A DNA stretch of 49,567 bases from an uncultured Erysipelotrichaceae bacterium (lineage in GTDB: Bacteria; Bacillota_I; Bacilli_A; RFN20; CAG-826), in assembly GCA_900317165.1 (NCBI GenBank), contig ONFU01000002.1:1-49567 (forward strand), read 5' to 3'. Every line of letters begins with the position of its first letter. Position 1 is the first letter of the stretch. This document shows, in pieces, positions 8,897 to 16,987 of this stretch. A program made the position numbers and the translations under genes. The notes beneath the pieces are model-generated. The model worked only from the letters and a program-made list of their open reading frames with translations, did no database searches and was not told the DNA's origin.

Positions 8897-9808
8897 TTAT
8901 AGCTTTCCGAAGCGATCTTTTGGATATTCGCCAGCCTCGACGAGTTTGGCCAGCGAAGCGACGACTTCTGGTTTATCATCGCGATAAGTGACGCCATACC
9001 AAACTGCGGTGGTGGAGAGAACCTCACAGGAAACCTCGCCTCTTGCAATTAAATCAGAAACAACGGTCGGAATGAGGTATTCGCAAGAAGCGAGATCGTT
9101 CTTGTTGGCTTCCATGAATGGAACGAATTCCTCTTCAAGGCGATCAAGGATATCGAGGGAGAAGGCGAACATGTTCATGGAGACGAGGCTTTCATGGGAA
9201 ATCTTCTTCATTTCCCCGCCATCGAGAGGAGCGGCATAGATTTCATCGCCACGCCATTCGAGCTTGCTTTCAACAAGGCCAAGTAGCCTGTTGTCCTTAT
9301 CCATGTTGAGGACGCCGCGCTTGACGGAACCGTTTTTGGTCATGGTGTTTTTGGCAAAATACCCGACATTGGCGTAATGCCCTTTGGAACCTTTTGGTAA
9401 GGATTTAAGGAAAGAATCGGCGACTTTAAAGGCATCTGCGCCATAGAAATCATCGGAATTGATGATGGCGAAGTTGCTCTTTAAAACGTCTTTGGCGCAA
9501 TAGATGGCTTGGGCGGTACCAAGAGGTTTGGTCCTATCTTTTGGAAGAACATAGCCTTTTGGGATAACTTCCAATTTTTGGTAGGCATAAGCGACATCGA
9601 TGTATTTGGAGACGCGTTTTCCAACGGTTTCCTCAAAGATTTCGCGGTTTTCTTCTTTGATAAGGAAAACGACGCGATCAAAACCGGCGCGCTTTGCATC
9701 ATAGATCGAATAATCGATGATAAAGTTTTGCCTTTCATCGAATGGCTCAATCTGTTTTAGCCCTCCGAAGCGGGATCCCATGCCCGCGGCAAGAATAAGT
9801 AAGTCCAT
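8897..9808 (-). CDS. Sugar-phosphate-type nucleotidyltransferase
   Basis: 303 aa, NTP_transferase fold. The N-terminal LAAGMGSRFGGLKQ is the nucleotide-binding signature of the GlmU/RmlA/CDP-sugar pyrophosphorylase superfamily; INSDDFYG (about 117-124) supplies the metal-binding Asp. These enzymes condense an NTP with a sugar- or alcohol-phosphate to give an activated donor and PPi; the substrate cannot be read here. No acyltransferase or C-terminal beta-helix domain is present. A GAGG lies twelve bases before the ATG, rather far, while a weak TAAATA lies six bases before it, so the start could be leaderless. Stands alone, divergent from the GT-C/GT2 pair; a role in making a cell-surface sugar donor for that pair is plausible only by proximity. 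Confidence 0.8.
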   Translation of the reverse strand: MDLLILAAGMGSRFGGLKQIEPFDERQNFIIDYSIYDAKRAGFDRVVFLIKEENREIFEETVGKRVSKYIDVAYAYQKLEVIPKGYVLPKDRTKPLGTAQAIYCAKDVLKSNFAIINSDDFYGADAFKVADSFLKSLPKGSKGHYANVGYFAKNTMTKNGSVKRGVLNMDKDNRLLGLVESKLEWRGDEIYAAPLDGGEMKKISHESLVSMNMFAFSLDILDRLEEEFVPFMEANKNDLASCEYLIPTVVSDLIARGEVSCEVLSTTAVWYGVTYRDDKPEVVASLAKLVEAGEYPKDRFGKL

Positions 9809-9913
9809 AAATAATATTTACCTCACGACTGTTGAAATAATATTAGTGGTTTTCCTTTAAAAAAGGAAGGGTGAAAACCTAAAAGCTATAGTTTTCTAGC
9901 CTTTTGCCTACCC

Positions 9914-9944
9914 CCTCCTCTTTATAGGAGGAGAGGAGTATAAT
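9914..9944 (+). promoter_or_regulatory. Inverted repeat abutting a consensus -10 before the GT-C gene
   Basis: CCTCCT-CTTTAT-AGGAGG dyad (9914-9931) ends seven bases before TATAAT (9939-9944). No good -35 is seen at 16-18 bases because the dyad occupies that position, consistent with an operator or an activator site. The predicted leader is about 18 bases. Confidence 0.4.
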
Positions 9945-9968
9945 ATCGTGGCTTGAGATAACCTGATC

Positions 9969-12122
9969 ATGAAAAAAGCATTTGAGAAAATCAAGGAGTT
10001 CTTCAGCAAGAAGATTGTGAAAAAGATTTCCATCCTTCTTGGCATTTTCGCCGCGATCATCATCGTGGAATGCACCGCGTTTAATTTCAGGGCGATCCCA
10101 AATAGGGGCGAAGTCAGGGATTATGAATCCGGCCAGGTGACCGTCACTTATGCAACTAAAACCGAACAGGTAGCCGAAAACGGCGACCCCATGTATACGA
10201 TTTCGTCCACTAACATGCCTAGGTTTAGAATAACCTTTGATGAACAAACGGTCGTCAACACGGTATATATCGACGTTTCGTTTTTTGACACCCACGAATA
10301 TAAATACAATTTCAAAGTCAGTGGATATTATCTCGAGAATTCCTATGGGGTTACCCTCTCTTCCCAATATGAAATGGAAGTAGTCCAGGGCGATGAACAC
10401 ACCAAATATTTCTTAACCGAATTCAATCATGCGGTTAATAGAATCGACATTACATTAGCTTCGGTGGCGAATTATTCCGATGCAAAAGGACTTTCGTTTG
10501 CTTTTGGAGGAATAGGCCTTAACCATAAAATGCCATTCCACTTCTCCTTTGCTAGGGTTTTATCGTTGATGCTCCTTGGTTCAGTTACCTTCATCTTGGT
10601 CGATTTCTTTATTAGAAGGAAAGAGAAGGAGCCGCATCCCAAAAAGCTTATCACCATGGATACGGTGGTTTATGCCTTGCCGATTGTCGCCCTTTTCGTC
10701 ATATACACGTTCTTTGGGAATTTTACCCATGCTTTTTGTTCGCCCACAGACGGCACGCAGATATCAAAAGAACTAGTCGATGCCTTTATGCATGGACATG
10801 TCTATCTTGACGCCGAGCCTAGCGAAGTATTGAAAAATCTGCCCAATCCGTATGATCCGAATGTCCGAGGAGGGGCGGGAGCCTTGTGGGATCATCTTTA
10901 TTTTGATGGCAAATATTATTCCTATTACGGCGTGACCCCGGTCTTCTTGCTCTTCCTTCCATTCAGACTCATAACTGGGCAATATTTATATGACGCCTAC
11001 GGTGTTTTGCTATTTTCAACTATTGGATTGGTATTCATGGCCCTTGCTTACGACGGCCTTATTAAATTAGCTTTCAAAGACCGCCCGTTGCCCTTATTCA
11101 TGAAATACATGATGTTCGCTCTCCTCGCGTTAGGGTGCGGCATACTTTTCAACGTCGAACGCCCCTATTTCTATGAGGTTTCCACAAGTTGTGCCTTCAT
11201 GTGCATGATGATTATGCTCTTCCACCTAGTTAGAGGCGGGCTGATTTTTGAGCGAGAACAGAAACGTTTCTTCTATCATCTAGCTTTTGCCTCCTTCTGG
11301 GGTGCACTGGCCGTTCTTTCGAGGGCGACGATGGCTTTGTACGCCCTTTGCCACCTTATTTACCTTGGCTTCTATTTCTTTAAAAAACGCAAGGAAATGG
11401 ATAGGAAATCCATCATTCTCTTCTTCTCGTTATCCCTGGCCCCATATCTAGTATTTGGCATCCTTCAAGCGGTTTATAACTATGCAAGATTTGGGTCATT
11501 CCTCGATTTTGGTATCGAGTATTCTTTGACAATCGCCGACTTCAAGAACATGCAGTTCCATTTCGGGAATGTATTGACTTCCTTGCACAATTTCCTGTTT
11601 GGCTTGCCTTCCGCCTCATCGAATTATTTCTTCTTAAGAGGAAACAACCTGAGGTTTGGAAATGCCTATTATTTCTTCGAAACCTCTTCGACGATTGGCT
11701 TATTCATCCGCATGCCGGTTTTGTGGGTCATCTTTGTCCTTCCGTTCTTGGAAAAGACTACCTGGAAAGAGAAGATGGAACATTTGTGCCTTAGATGGCT
11801 TCCTTGCGTCATCATTCCATTTATCCAAGTGGCCATTACCTGGCAAAGCGGTTTTGCCACTCGTTACTATTCAGATTTTGCTTGGCCGTTGATGCTTTTT
11901 GCCCTCTTGCTTCTTGGAAGGCGTTATCAAAAAATCGAAACAGATCGTGGGCAGGCCATAATGTTTGCTTTCCTCTTAGGGAATATAATTATCTCCTCTA
12001 TTGTTACCTTTGATGTTATCCTTGTCTATGTGCCGATGCTGACTCACCATTATGGAGTCGTTAATTATGCGTATACCAGATTCTATTATCATCTGGGTCA
12101 TGAATTCACATTCTGGAGGTAG
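9969..12122 (+). CDS. Polytopic membrane protein, probable GT-C-type glycosyltransferase
   Basis: 717 aa. One N-terminal TM helix (about 18-38), a beta-rich extracytoplasmic stretch (about 45-185), then about ten TM helices. A conserved-looking loop near 290-330 (NPYDPNVRGG...WDHLYFDGKYYSYYGVTP) is typical of a family of uncharacterised Firmicute and Actinobacterial membrane proteins resembling the PMT/ArnT (GT-C) fold, which move a sugar from a polyprenyl-phosphate carrier to an acceptor outside the membrane. The next gene begins two bases after the stop and encodes a DPM1/GtrB-like enzyme that would make such a donor, supporting this role. The catalytic Asp of GT-C enzymes cannot be assigned with certainty by eye. 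Weak SD; start chosen as the first ATG after the promoter. Confidence 0.6.
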   Translation: MKKAFEKIKEFFSKKIVKKISILLGIFAAIIIVECTAFNFRAIPNRGEVRDYESGQVTVTYATKTEQVAENGDPMYTISSTNMPRFRITFDEQTVVNTVYIDVSFFDTHEYKYNFKVSGYYLENSYGVTLSSQYEMEVVQGDEHTKYFLTEFNHAVNRIDITLASVANYSDAKGLSFAFGGIGLNHKMPFHFSFARVLSLMLLGSVTFILVDFFIRRKEKEPHPKKLITMDTVVYALPIVALFVIYTFFGNFTHAFCSPTDGTQISKELVDAFMHGHVYLDAEPSEVLKNLPNPYDPNVRGGAGALWDHLYFDGKYYSYYGVTPVFLLFLPFRLITGQYLYDAYGVLLFSTIGLVFMALAYDGLIKLAFKDRPLPLFMKYMMFALLALGCGILFNVERPYFYEVSTSCAFMCMMIMLFHLVRGGLIFEREQKRFFYHLAFASFWGALAVLSRATMALYALCHLIYLGFYFFKKRKEMDRKSIILFFSLSLAPYLVFGILQAVYNYARFGSFLDFGIEYSLTIADFKNMQFHFGNVLTSLHNFLFGLPSASSNYFFLRGNNLRFGNAYYFFETSSTIGLFIRMPVLWVIFVLPFLEKTTWKEKMEHLCLRWLPCVIIPFIQVAITWQSGFATRYYSDFAWPLMLFALLLLGRRYQKIETDRGQAIMFAFLLGNIIISSIVTFDVILVYVPMLTHHYGVVNYAYTRFYYHLGHEFTFWR

Positions 12123-12124
12123 AT

Positions 12125-13075
12125 ATGAAGACCTTATACTGGATATTCCCTTGCTATAACGAAGAAGAATGCCTTCCCGTTACGTCCGTATCTATTTTGG
12201 AGATATTTAATTCCTACGTTAAGGAAGGGTTGGTTTCCCCATCATCTAAACTTGTTTTCGTCGACGATGGATCGAAAGACAAAACCTGGTCTTTGATCGC
12301 CGAACTTGCCAAAAGGGAAGAATCCGTGATCGGCCTTAAGCTTTCCCGTAACAAAGGCCATCAATATGCGGTTGAAGCAGGACTTCGTTACGCCTTTTCC
12401 AAAAACGCCGATTTGACCATCACGATGGATGTCGATTTACAAGACGACATCAACGTTGTCCGCGATATGCTTCTTGAGAACCAAAAGGGCTTTGATGTCG
12501 TTTACGGCGTCCGTAATGATCGTTCCACCGATTCCTTCTTTAAGAAGGCTACGGCGAATGGCTATTACAGGATGATGAGGAAACTTGGCGTTCAGATGAT
12601 CGAGAACGCGGCCGATTTCCGTCTTATTTCTAACCGCGCCCTTGCCGCTTTGCTTGAATATCACGAAGCCAACCTTTTCCTTCGTGGACTCGTTCCTCAG
12701 GTCGGTTTCCCTTCCAGCAAAGTCGAATATAAACGTTTGGAAAGGAAACAGGGCAAGACCCATTATCCGCTTAGCAAAATGCTGATGCTCGCCTTTGATG
12801 GGATGACCGCCTTTTCCAGCAAGCCTTTGTCTTTCGTTGGCAAACTAGGTTTTTTCTTAATCATCCTTTCCGTCATTGCCATGGTGACATTTGGCATTCT
12901 TAACGGAGTTAACGTCCTAGCCTTTTCAATCTATTATTATCTCTTCCCCTTTATCTCCTTAATGACTGGCTTAATCCTCGTCTGCCTTGGCCTTATTGGG
13001 CTATATCTAGGAAAGATGAATATCGAAGTCAAAAAGAGACCCCATTACTTCATTGAGACTATTGAAGGCGAATAA
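12125..13075 (+). CDS. GT2 glycosyltransferase, GtrB / dolichol-phosphate-mannose-synthase-like
   Basis: 316 aa. GT-A domain at 1-225 with FVDDGSKDKTW (nucleotide binding), LSRNKGHQYAVEAG, catalytic DVDLQDD (about 102-108) and a C-terminal pair of TM helices (about 235-258 and 270-295). This is the DPMS/GtrB/ArnC-like layout: transfer of a sugar from a nucleotide sugar to undecaprenyl phosphate on the cytoplasmic face. GGAGG overlaps the stop region of the upstream GT-C gene and sits five bases before this ATG, so the two are translationally coupled. Together they look like a two-step cell-surface glycosylation module; donor sugar and acceptor are unknown. Confidence 0.85.
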   Translation: MKTLYWIFPCYNEEECLPVTSVSILEIFNSYVKEGLVSPSSKLVFVDDGSKDKTWSLIAELAKREESVIGLKLSRNKGHQYAVEAGLRYAFSKNADLTITMDVDLQDDINVVRDMLLENQKGFDVVYGVRNDRSTDSFFKKATANGYYRMMRKLGVQMIENAADFRLISNRALAALLEYHEANLFLRGLVPQVGFPSSKVEYKRLERKQGKTHYPLSKMLMLAFDGMTAFSSKPLSFVGKLGFFLIILSVIAMVTFGILNGVNVLAFSIYYYLFPFISLMTGLILVCLGLIGLYLGKMNIEVKKRPHYFIETIEGE

Positions 13076-13127
13076 AAAATACCCGACACATGTATCGATA
13101 TTTGATATGGTGAAGGGTATTTTCTTT
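13075..13127. terminator. Hairpin between convergent GT2 and P-II-like genes
   Basis: AAAATACCC (13076-13084) pairs with GGGTATTTT (13115-13123) across a 30-base loop, followed by CTTTT and preceded by an A-run, so it could work in both directions. Confidence 0.6.
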
Positions 13128-13456
13128 TAGAACGTTCCTTCGACGGAAGATAAAGGCAAGACGAACATGCCTCCTTTGATCTTCGTCCAGTTTTCCGTGG
13201 CGTCGCGAATCTCTTTCTTCAGGGTTTCCAATTTATCCTCATCGATGACGATGAAGACGGTGAGGTTACCAGAAGGGAGATCATCCATTAACATCGAAAG
13301 GCTGACGGATACGCTTTCGCCTTCGATCTTCGGTAAAACATGATGCATGCCAGTGGTGGAGATAACGGTTCCGTTATACCCCTCCTTGGAAAGGCGGCGT
13401 AAGAGAACCTCCGTTTCCTCGACCCTATCGAGGATTGCAAATAGCATAACTTTCAT
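13127..13456 (-). CDS. Small P-II-like protein, possibly DarA/PstA-related
   Basis: 109 aa, alternating beta-alpha pattern of a ferredoxin-like fold. The start (MKVMLFAILDR) , an STTG motif near 33-36 and the ending GGMFVLPLSSVE resemble the cyclic-di-AMP receptor DarA/PstA (family start MKLIxAVVQD, xTTGGF, ending GGATVFVLPV). The middle differs and lacks an obvious long T-loop, so the ligand is uncertain; other P-II-like stand-alone domains are possible. If the assignment is right it would be a cytosolic trimer sensing a nucleotide. AAGGAA lies about ten bases before the ATG. Monocistronic. Confidence 0.55.
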   Translation of the reverse strand: MKVMLFAILDRVEETEVLLRRLSKEGYNGTVISTTGMHHVLPKIEGESVSVSLSMLMDDLPSGNLTVFIVIDEDKLETLKKEIRDATENWTKIKGGMFVLPLSSVEGTF

Positions 13457-13516
13457 GATGATTATTTCCTTTGGAAAACTACCAAACTATATCACAACTT
13501 GAACTGTGGGGATAGA

Positions 13517-13545
13517 TTGAACCCCCGCATTTTGGTTAAAATATA
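13517..13545 (+). promoter_or_regulatory. Candidate promoter of the cyclophilin gene
   Basis: TTGAAC at 13517-13522, 17-base spacer, AATATA at 13540-13545 (TAAAAT overlaps it at 13537). Modest match. Confidence 0.35.
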
Positions 13546-13572
13546 CCCGATTTTGAAACAAGGAGTAAAACC

Positions 13573-14082
13573 ATGATAAAAATGACCGTTAAGGATTATG
13601 GGGTGATGACTTTTGCCCTAGATTATGACGCCGCGCCGAATTCCGCCGCGAACTTCGTAGAGCTTGCTAGAAGCGGATTCTACGATGGCTTGATTTTCCA
13701 TCGCATCATAAAAGGATTCATGATCCAAGGTGGCTGGGGAGACCTCAAAGGAAAGAACATCGATTACACCATCAAAGGCGAATTCAAGGCCAATGGGGTC
13801 GATAACCCGTTAAAGCACAAACGCGGTGTCCTTTCCATGGCCCGCACCATGGTCAATGATTCAGCATCCAGCCAATTCTTCGTTATGCATAAGGACGCCC
13901 CACATCTAGATGGGCAATATGCTGCCTTCGGGCATATGTTAGATGGCTTTGACGTCCTTGATAAAATCGCCTCTGTCGATACCGATCGTTCCGACCGTCC
14001 CTATAGAGAAGTGGTCATCGAAAAGGTCGAAGTTATCGATGAGCCAGTTAACGAAGTAAAGAAAATCAAAAGGGTTAGATAA
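13573..14082 (+). CDS. Cyclophilin-type peptidyl-prolyl cis-trans isomerase
   Basis: 169-aa cytosolic cyclophilin that isomerises Xaa-Pro bonds. The core motifs are present: NFVELARSGFYDGLIFHRIIKGFMIQGG in two blocks around residues 27-56, SMARTMVNDSASSQFFV (about 94-110), the LDGQYAAFGHMLDG segment and a short Lys-rich tail. No signal peptide or lipobox, so it is intracellular. AAGGAG lies seven bases before the ATG. Confidence 0.94.
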   Translation: MIKMTVKDYGVMTFALDYDAAPNSAANFVELARSGFYDGLIFHRIIKGFMIQGGWGDLKGKNIDYTIKGEFKANGVDNPLKHKRGVLSMARTMVNDSASSQFFVMHKDAPHLDGQYAAFGHMLDGFDVLDKIASVDTDRSDRPYREVVIEKVEVIDEPVNEVKKIKRVR

Positions 14083-14090
14083 CCTTCTCG

Positions 14091-14114
14091 CCGCGGGAAT
14101 CCGCGGTTTTATTT
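14091..14114 (+). terminator. Terminator after cyclophilin
   Basis: CCGCGG-GAAT-CCGCGG followed by TTTTATTT. Confidence 0.75.
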
Positions 14115-14123
14115 AGCAATTTT

Positions 14124-14143
14124 ACCACTTTATGTGGTATTAT
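14124..14143 (+). promoter_or_regulatory. Extended -10 promoter with dyad just before the HD-GYP start
   Basis: TGG-TATTAT (extended -10, hexamer 14138-14143) ends 13 bases before the ATG at 14157. The -10 overlaps a TACCAC-TTTAT-GTGGTA dyad (about 14123-14139). The predicted transcript would start about 7 bases before the ATG, leaving no room for an SD. Confidence 0.5.
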
Positions 14144-14156
14144 TTCGTCATAAATT

Positions 14157-15545
14157 ATGAATTTAGGCTATGACATTTCATTCACGATTGCCGCGGTTGT
14201 TATCAACTTTGTCGTGTTTTTGATTGTCTCCATTAATTATTCTTCAACCAATTTGGTCAATAAGCGTTTCCGTTATTTCCTTATCGCCGGGATGATAATG
14301 TACATCTTTAACATCGCCACGGTTGTAACGAATGCTTTCGCCAAGAGTTTTCCTGACTCAGTAAACTATGTTTTCAATAGTCTTTACTTCTTATCAACCA
14401 TTGTGGTCTCCCTTCTTTTCTTCTATTACACGGCTTCTTTTGCCTTGAAGGATACAACGAAGAAAACAAGGAAAATCTTTTATATCGTTAACCTCTGTGC
14501 TTTGGGCCTCTATGTCGTTGCTTTAATCGTCAATTTCTTTAACGGATGGTATTTCAACTTCGATTACACAAGGGAAAATCCTTATAAACACGGATGGTTC
14601 TTTCTCCCAATCACTCTTTTCTCTTTGATTTTCGTATTTGAATCGCTTGTCATCTTCGTTGTTAAAAGGAAGCAATTCAACACCCGTCAAATCATTTGCA
14701 TCTCCATCTTCTTCGCCTTCTTTTTCTTGGCTTATGGATTGCAGCTTGTCTTCTTCCAGAATGTTTTACTTTCCGACTTTGGCTGCGCGATCGGTTCACT
14801 TGTCGTTTTCTTCTCAATCGAAACCCCCGATTATGCCAAATTGATGATTACCCTAAACGAACTCAACGAGCTTAAGGCATCGTTGGAGATTCAAGTGGCC
14901 ACAAGAACCGAAGAGCTTAAAAACGAGAAGGCATCGTACGAAGAATTGACTTTGGAAACTCTAACTTCTTTAGCGGATCTAATCGACGCGAAGGACCATT
15001 ACACCAACGGCCATTCCTTCCGCGTGGCCGCTTACGCGAAGGGAATGGCGGAAACGCTTGGTTTGCCACCGATGGAGACCGAACAAATCTATTTGGCGGG
15101 TTTGATTCATGACGTAGGCAAAGTCGCTATCTCCGAGATGATCCTCACAAAGCCTGGCAAACTAAACGACAAGGAATTCTCTATTATTCAATCCCATTCC
15201 TCCATTGGAGGAGATATCCTCCGCGGCATTAAGGAATTCCCGATTTTCCAACAAGTTGCTAGGAGCCATCACGAGCGTTTTGACGGCTATGGCTATCCCG
15301 ATAGATTGGCAGGAGAAGATATTCCTTATTTCGCGCGCATAATCACGATCTGCGATTGCTTCGACGCCATGACGAGCGATAGGAGCTACCGCAAGGCTTT
15401 AAGCGACGAGGTCGCGATTGCGGAATTGAAGAGATGCTCAGGCACTCAATTCGACCCTAAATTAGTTGAAGCCTTCCTCCGTTTATACGATTCCTTCGAC
15501 GACTCCATAAGAAATCATATCGACGATCTCTCAAAAGGCATTTAA
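14157..15545 (+). CDS. Membrane-anchored HD-GYP domain protein (c-di-GMP phosphodiesterase family)
   Basis: 462 aa. About seven TM helices fill residues 8-235; a short coiled coil (about 238-265) leads to an HD-GYP domain: HSFRVAAYA near 285, HDVGKVAIS at 318, and HHERFDGYGYP near 370-380. All signature residues are intact, so hydrolysis of c-di-GMP (or a cGAMP-like dinucleotide) is expected, controlled by a signal at the membrane. No GGDEF protein lies in this window. The in-frame codons directly before the ATG are ATT and then a TAA stop, so the start is fixed here despite the absence of an SD. Monocistronic. Confidence 0.9.
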   Translation: MNLGYDISFTIAAVVINFVVFLIVSINYSSTNLVNKRFRYFLIAGMIMYIFNIATVVTNAFAKSFPDSVNYVFNSLYFLSTIVVSLLFFYYTASFALKDTTKKTRKIFYIVNLCALGLYVVALIVNFFNGWYFNFDYTRENPYKHGWFFLPITLFSLIFVFESLVIFVVKRKQFNTRQIICISIFFAFFFLAYGLQLVFFQNVLLSDFGCAIGSLVVFFSIETPDYAKLMITLNELNELKASLEIQVATRTEELKNEKASYEELTLETLTSLADLIDAKDHYTNGHSFRVAAYAKGMAETLGLPPMETEQIYLAGLIHDVGKVAISEMILTKPGKLNDKEFSIIQSHSSIGGDILRGIKEFPIFQQVARSHHERFDGYGYPDRLAGEDIPYFARIITICDCFDAMTSDRSYRKALSDEVAIAELKRCSGTQFDPKLVEAFLRLYDSFDDSIRNHIDDLSKGI

Positions 15546-15560
15546 ACGGTCAAGTTTCTC

Positions 15561-15589
15561 TTGACAAGGATTAATCCTTTCCCTATTCT
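15561..15589 (+). promoter_or_regulatory. Promoter of tRNA-Ala
   Basis: Perfect TTGACA at 15561-15566, 17-base spacer, TATTCT at 15584-15589. The best sigma-70/SigA-type match in the window. Confidence 0.75.
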
Positions 15590-15614
15590 TATGGACGCGC
15601 TAAAAAGCGCACAT

Positions 15615-15690
15615 GGGCCTTTAGCTCAGCTGGGAGAGCGCCTCCATGGCATGGAGGAGGTCATGGGTTCGAGCCCCACAAGGTCCACCA
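15615..15690 (+). tRNA. tRNA-Ala (anticodon GGC)
   Basis: Acceptor GGGCCTT/AAGGTCC (one G-U), anticodon stem CCTCC/GGAGG with loop ATGGCAT, T-arm GGGTTCGAGCCCC and encoded CCA. Confidence 0.95.
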
Positions 15691-15702
15691 TGTTAATCAT
15701 TG

Positions 15703-15730
15703 ATCTCCGCAGACCGCGGAGATTTTTTGT
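15703..15730 (+). terminator. Terminator after tRNA-Ala
   Basis: ATCTCCGC-AGACC-GCGGAGAT followed by TTTTTTG. Confidence 0.88.
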
Positions 15731-15789
15731 TCTTCATTTCTTTTCGATTGTAAGCCAACCTAATCGGAAAAACCTTGTCGATGTATAGA

Positions 15790-16001
15790 ACTCCCTATGC
15801 TTCATGCACTTCCAGCCTTGCTTGCGCTAGGCTACAATAAATGTGCCAAGAGGCATGCGCTTCCCTACATGTTAATTTAGGGAACCTGACTGGAGAAAGC
15901 CTGTGTCGAAAGCCTTGCTTGACAAGGAATCCTAATGGCTGACCAAGGTGCCCACTTTCTTAGAGATAGGAAAGGTTAGTTAGCTTCTTGGCTTTTCTTT
16001 T
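15790..16001 (+). ncRNA. Structured RNA candidate, rod-shaped, 6S-like
   Basis: The 330 bases between tRNA-Ala and the esterase gene hold no plausible ORF but much pairing. The ends can form a long rod: CCTAT (15794-15798) with ATAGG (15966-15970); GCACTT (15806-15811) with AAGGTGC (15945-15951); CAGCC (15813-15817) with GGCTG (15937-15941). Inside lie local hairpins such as TTCCCTA...TAGGGAA (15861-15884) and CCTTG-CTTGA-CAAGG (15913-15927). A T-rich tract (15993-16001) closes it. A closing rod with an interrupted middle is the shape of 6S RNA, but I cannot match a 6S consensus. SRP RNA is excluded (no GGAAGCAGC-type loop), as is tmRNA. No convincing promoter was found; TATAGA at 15784 is the only -10-like hexamer. 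An untranslated leader with a riboswitch for the esterase cluster is the alternative. Confidence 0.45.
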
Positions 16002-16021
16002 CCTCTATTTAATTAGAGGAA
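16000..16021 (+). repeat. Inverted repeat between RNA candidate and esterase
   Basis: TTCCTCTA-TTTAAT-TAGAGGAA, a perfect 8-bp dyad not followed by a T-run. It could be a terminator stem read on the minus strand, or an operator for the esterase/GH3 cluster. Confidence 0.4.
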
Positions 16022-16057
16022 GCGGTCTAGAAATTCCTTTTATAAGTTTTAAAATTA

Positions 16058-16939
16058 ATGCGTATGAAAAAGAGTGGTTCAAACAAGAAAATCGGTATCT
16101 TCGAAAAACTTCTTCCGTTAAAGAATTCCACGATGGTCTATGGAAGTTATTATGGAAAGAAGATTATCCTTCCTTTCGCCACCGACCCTAGGATGGTTCG
16201 TGTTTGGCTTCCTCCCGAATATGAAAAGAACCCAAAGAAACGTTTTCCAGTTATTTATATGTCTGATGGGCAAAACCTCGTTGATGCCGCTTATTCCGCT
16301 TATGGTGATTGGCACCTTGATCGCGTATCCCATGAACTTTCGGAAGAGGGCCTCACCCCTCCGATATTCGTGGGGATAGATTGTCCGAAAGATCCTCTTC
16401 AAAGAACCAATGAACTAAACCCGCCTTATCCAGTTAAACCTTCTATTGTCAAAAGAATGGGCCCAAATCACCCGATCGGAGATCGCTACATCGATTATAT
16501 CGCGGATGAGCTTAAACCCTATATCGATGAGACTTTTAGAACATTACCAGGGAAAGAATATACCGGAATCGGTGGTTCATCCATGGGGGGCATTATGGCG
16601 TTTTACGCATTTTTCTACCGTAAAGACGTGTTCGGGTTTAGCCTCGCCTATTCAATACCGTTCTTCTTCTACGATGAAAAGGACATCCTCAATATCCTAA
16701 AAGACGTGGATCCTAATCCATCGACCGTTGGCAAGATTTCGATGTTCGTCGGAGGCAAAGGCTTTGAGAAACGCTTTGAGAAGGGAAATTTCAAAATGAA
16801 GAAGTACCTCGAATCGACTGGTTATGATGAGAAAAAACTTCTTTTCATGAACGATCCGAAGCAAGAACATCATGAAGAAGCCTGGTATTCCCATTCCAAG
16901 GATTCCCTTCGTTTTTGGCTTAAAGACCTCCAATCTTAA
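16058..16939 (+). CDS. Alpha/beta-hydrolase esterase, esterase-D / CE1-like
   Basis: 293-aa cytosolic protein of the putative-esterase family (feruloyl/acetyl esterase, S-formylglutathione hydrolase relatives). VRVWLPPEYEK and PVIYMSDGQNL are typical N-terminal strands; the nucleophile elbow GGSSMGG lies near residue 172-178 and a catalytic His is likely in KQEHHEEAW near the C-terminus. The next gene is a GH3 glycosidase and the one after another hydrolase, so removal of acyl groups from imported oligosaccharides is a reasonable role. No SD is present: TATAAG (16041) is 11 bases before this ATG, and TAAAAT (16050-16055) is eight bases before a second in-frame ATG at 16064, which is an equally good start. 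Confidence 0.8.
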   Translation: MRMKKSGSNKKIGIFEKLLPLKNSTMVYGSYYGKKIILPFATDPRMVRVWLPPEYEKNPKKRFPVIYMSDGQNLVDAAYSAYGDWHLDRVSHELSEEGLTPPIFVGIDCPKDPLQRTNELNPPYPVKPSIVKRMGPNHPIGDRYIDYIADELKPYIDETFRTLPGKEYTGIGGSSMGGIMAFYAFFYRKDVFGFSLAYSIPFFFYDEKDILNILKDVDPNPSTVGKISMFVGGKGFEKRFEKGNFKMKKYLESTGYDEKKLLFMNDPKQEHHEEAWYSHSKDSLRFWLKDLQS

Positions 16940-16952
16940 AGCACATTATTCC

Positions 16953-16977
16953 TTTTTGCCCCTTGAAGGGGCATAAT
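16953..16977 (+). promoter_or_regulatory. GC-rich dyad followed by -10 before the GH3 gene
   Basis: GCCCC-TTGAA-GGGGC dyad (about 16958-16972) runs straight into CATAAT (16972-16977), ten bases before the GH3 ATG. It may act as a terminator stem for the esterase on the other strand's T-run, or as an operator over the -10. No SD precedes the GH3 ATG. Confidence 0.4.
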
Positions 16978-16987
16978 TAATTGCAAC

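Noticed and set aside
15878-15900. TPP- or cobalamin-riboswitch-like string (AGGGAACCTGACTGGA)
   Set aside because: The other invariant parts of those riboswitches (CTGAGA for TPP; the full B12 box for cobalamin) are missing, so the resemblance is probably chance.
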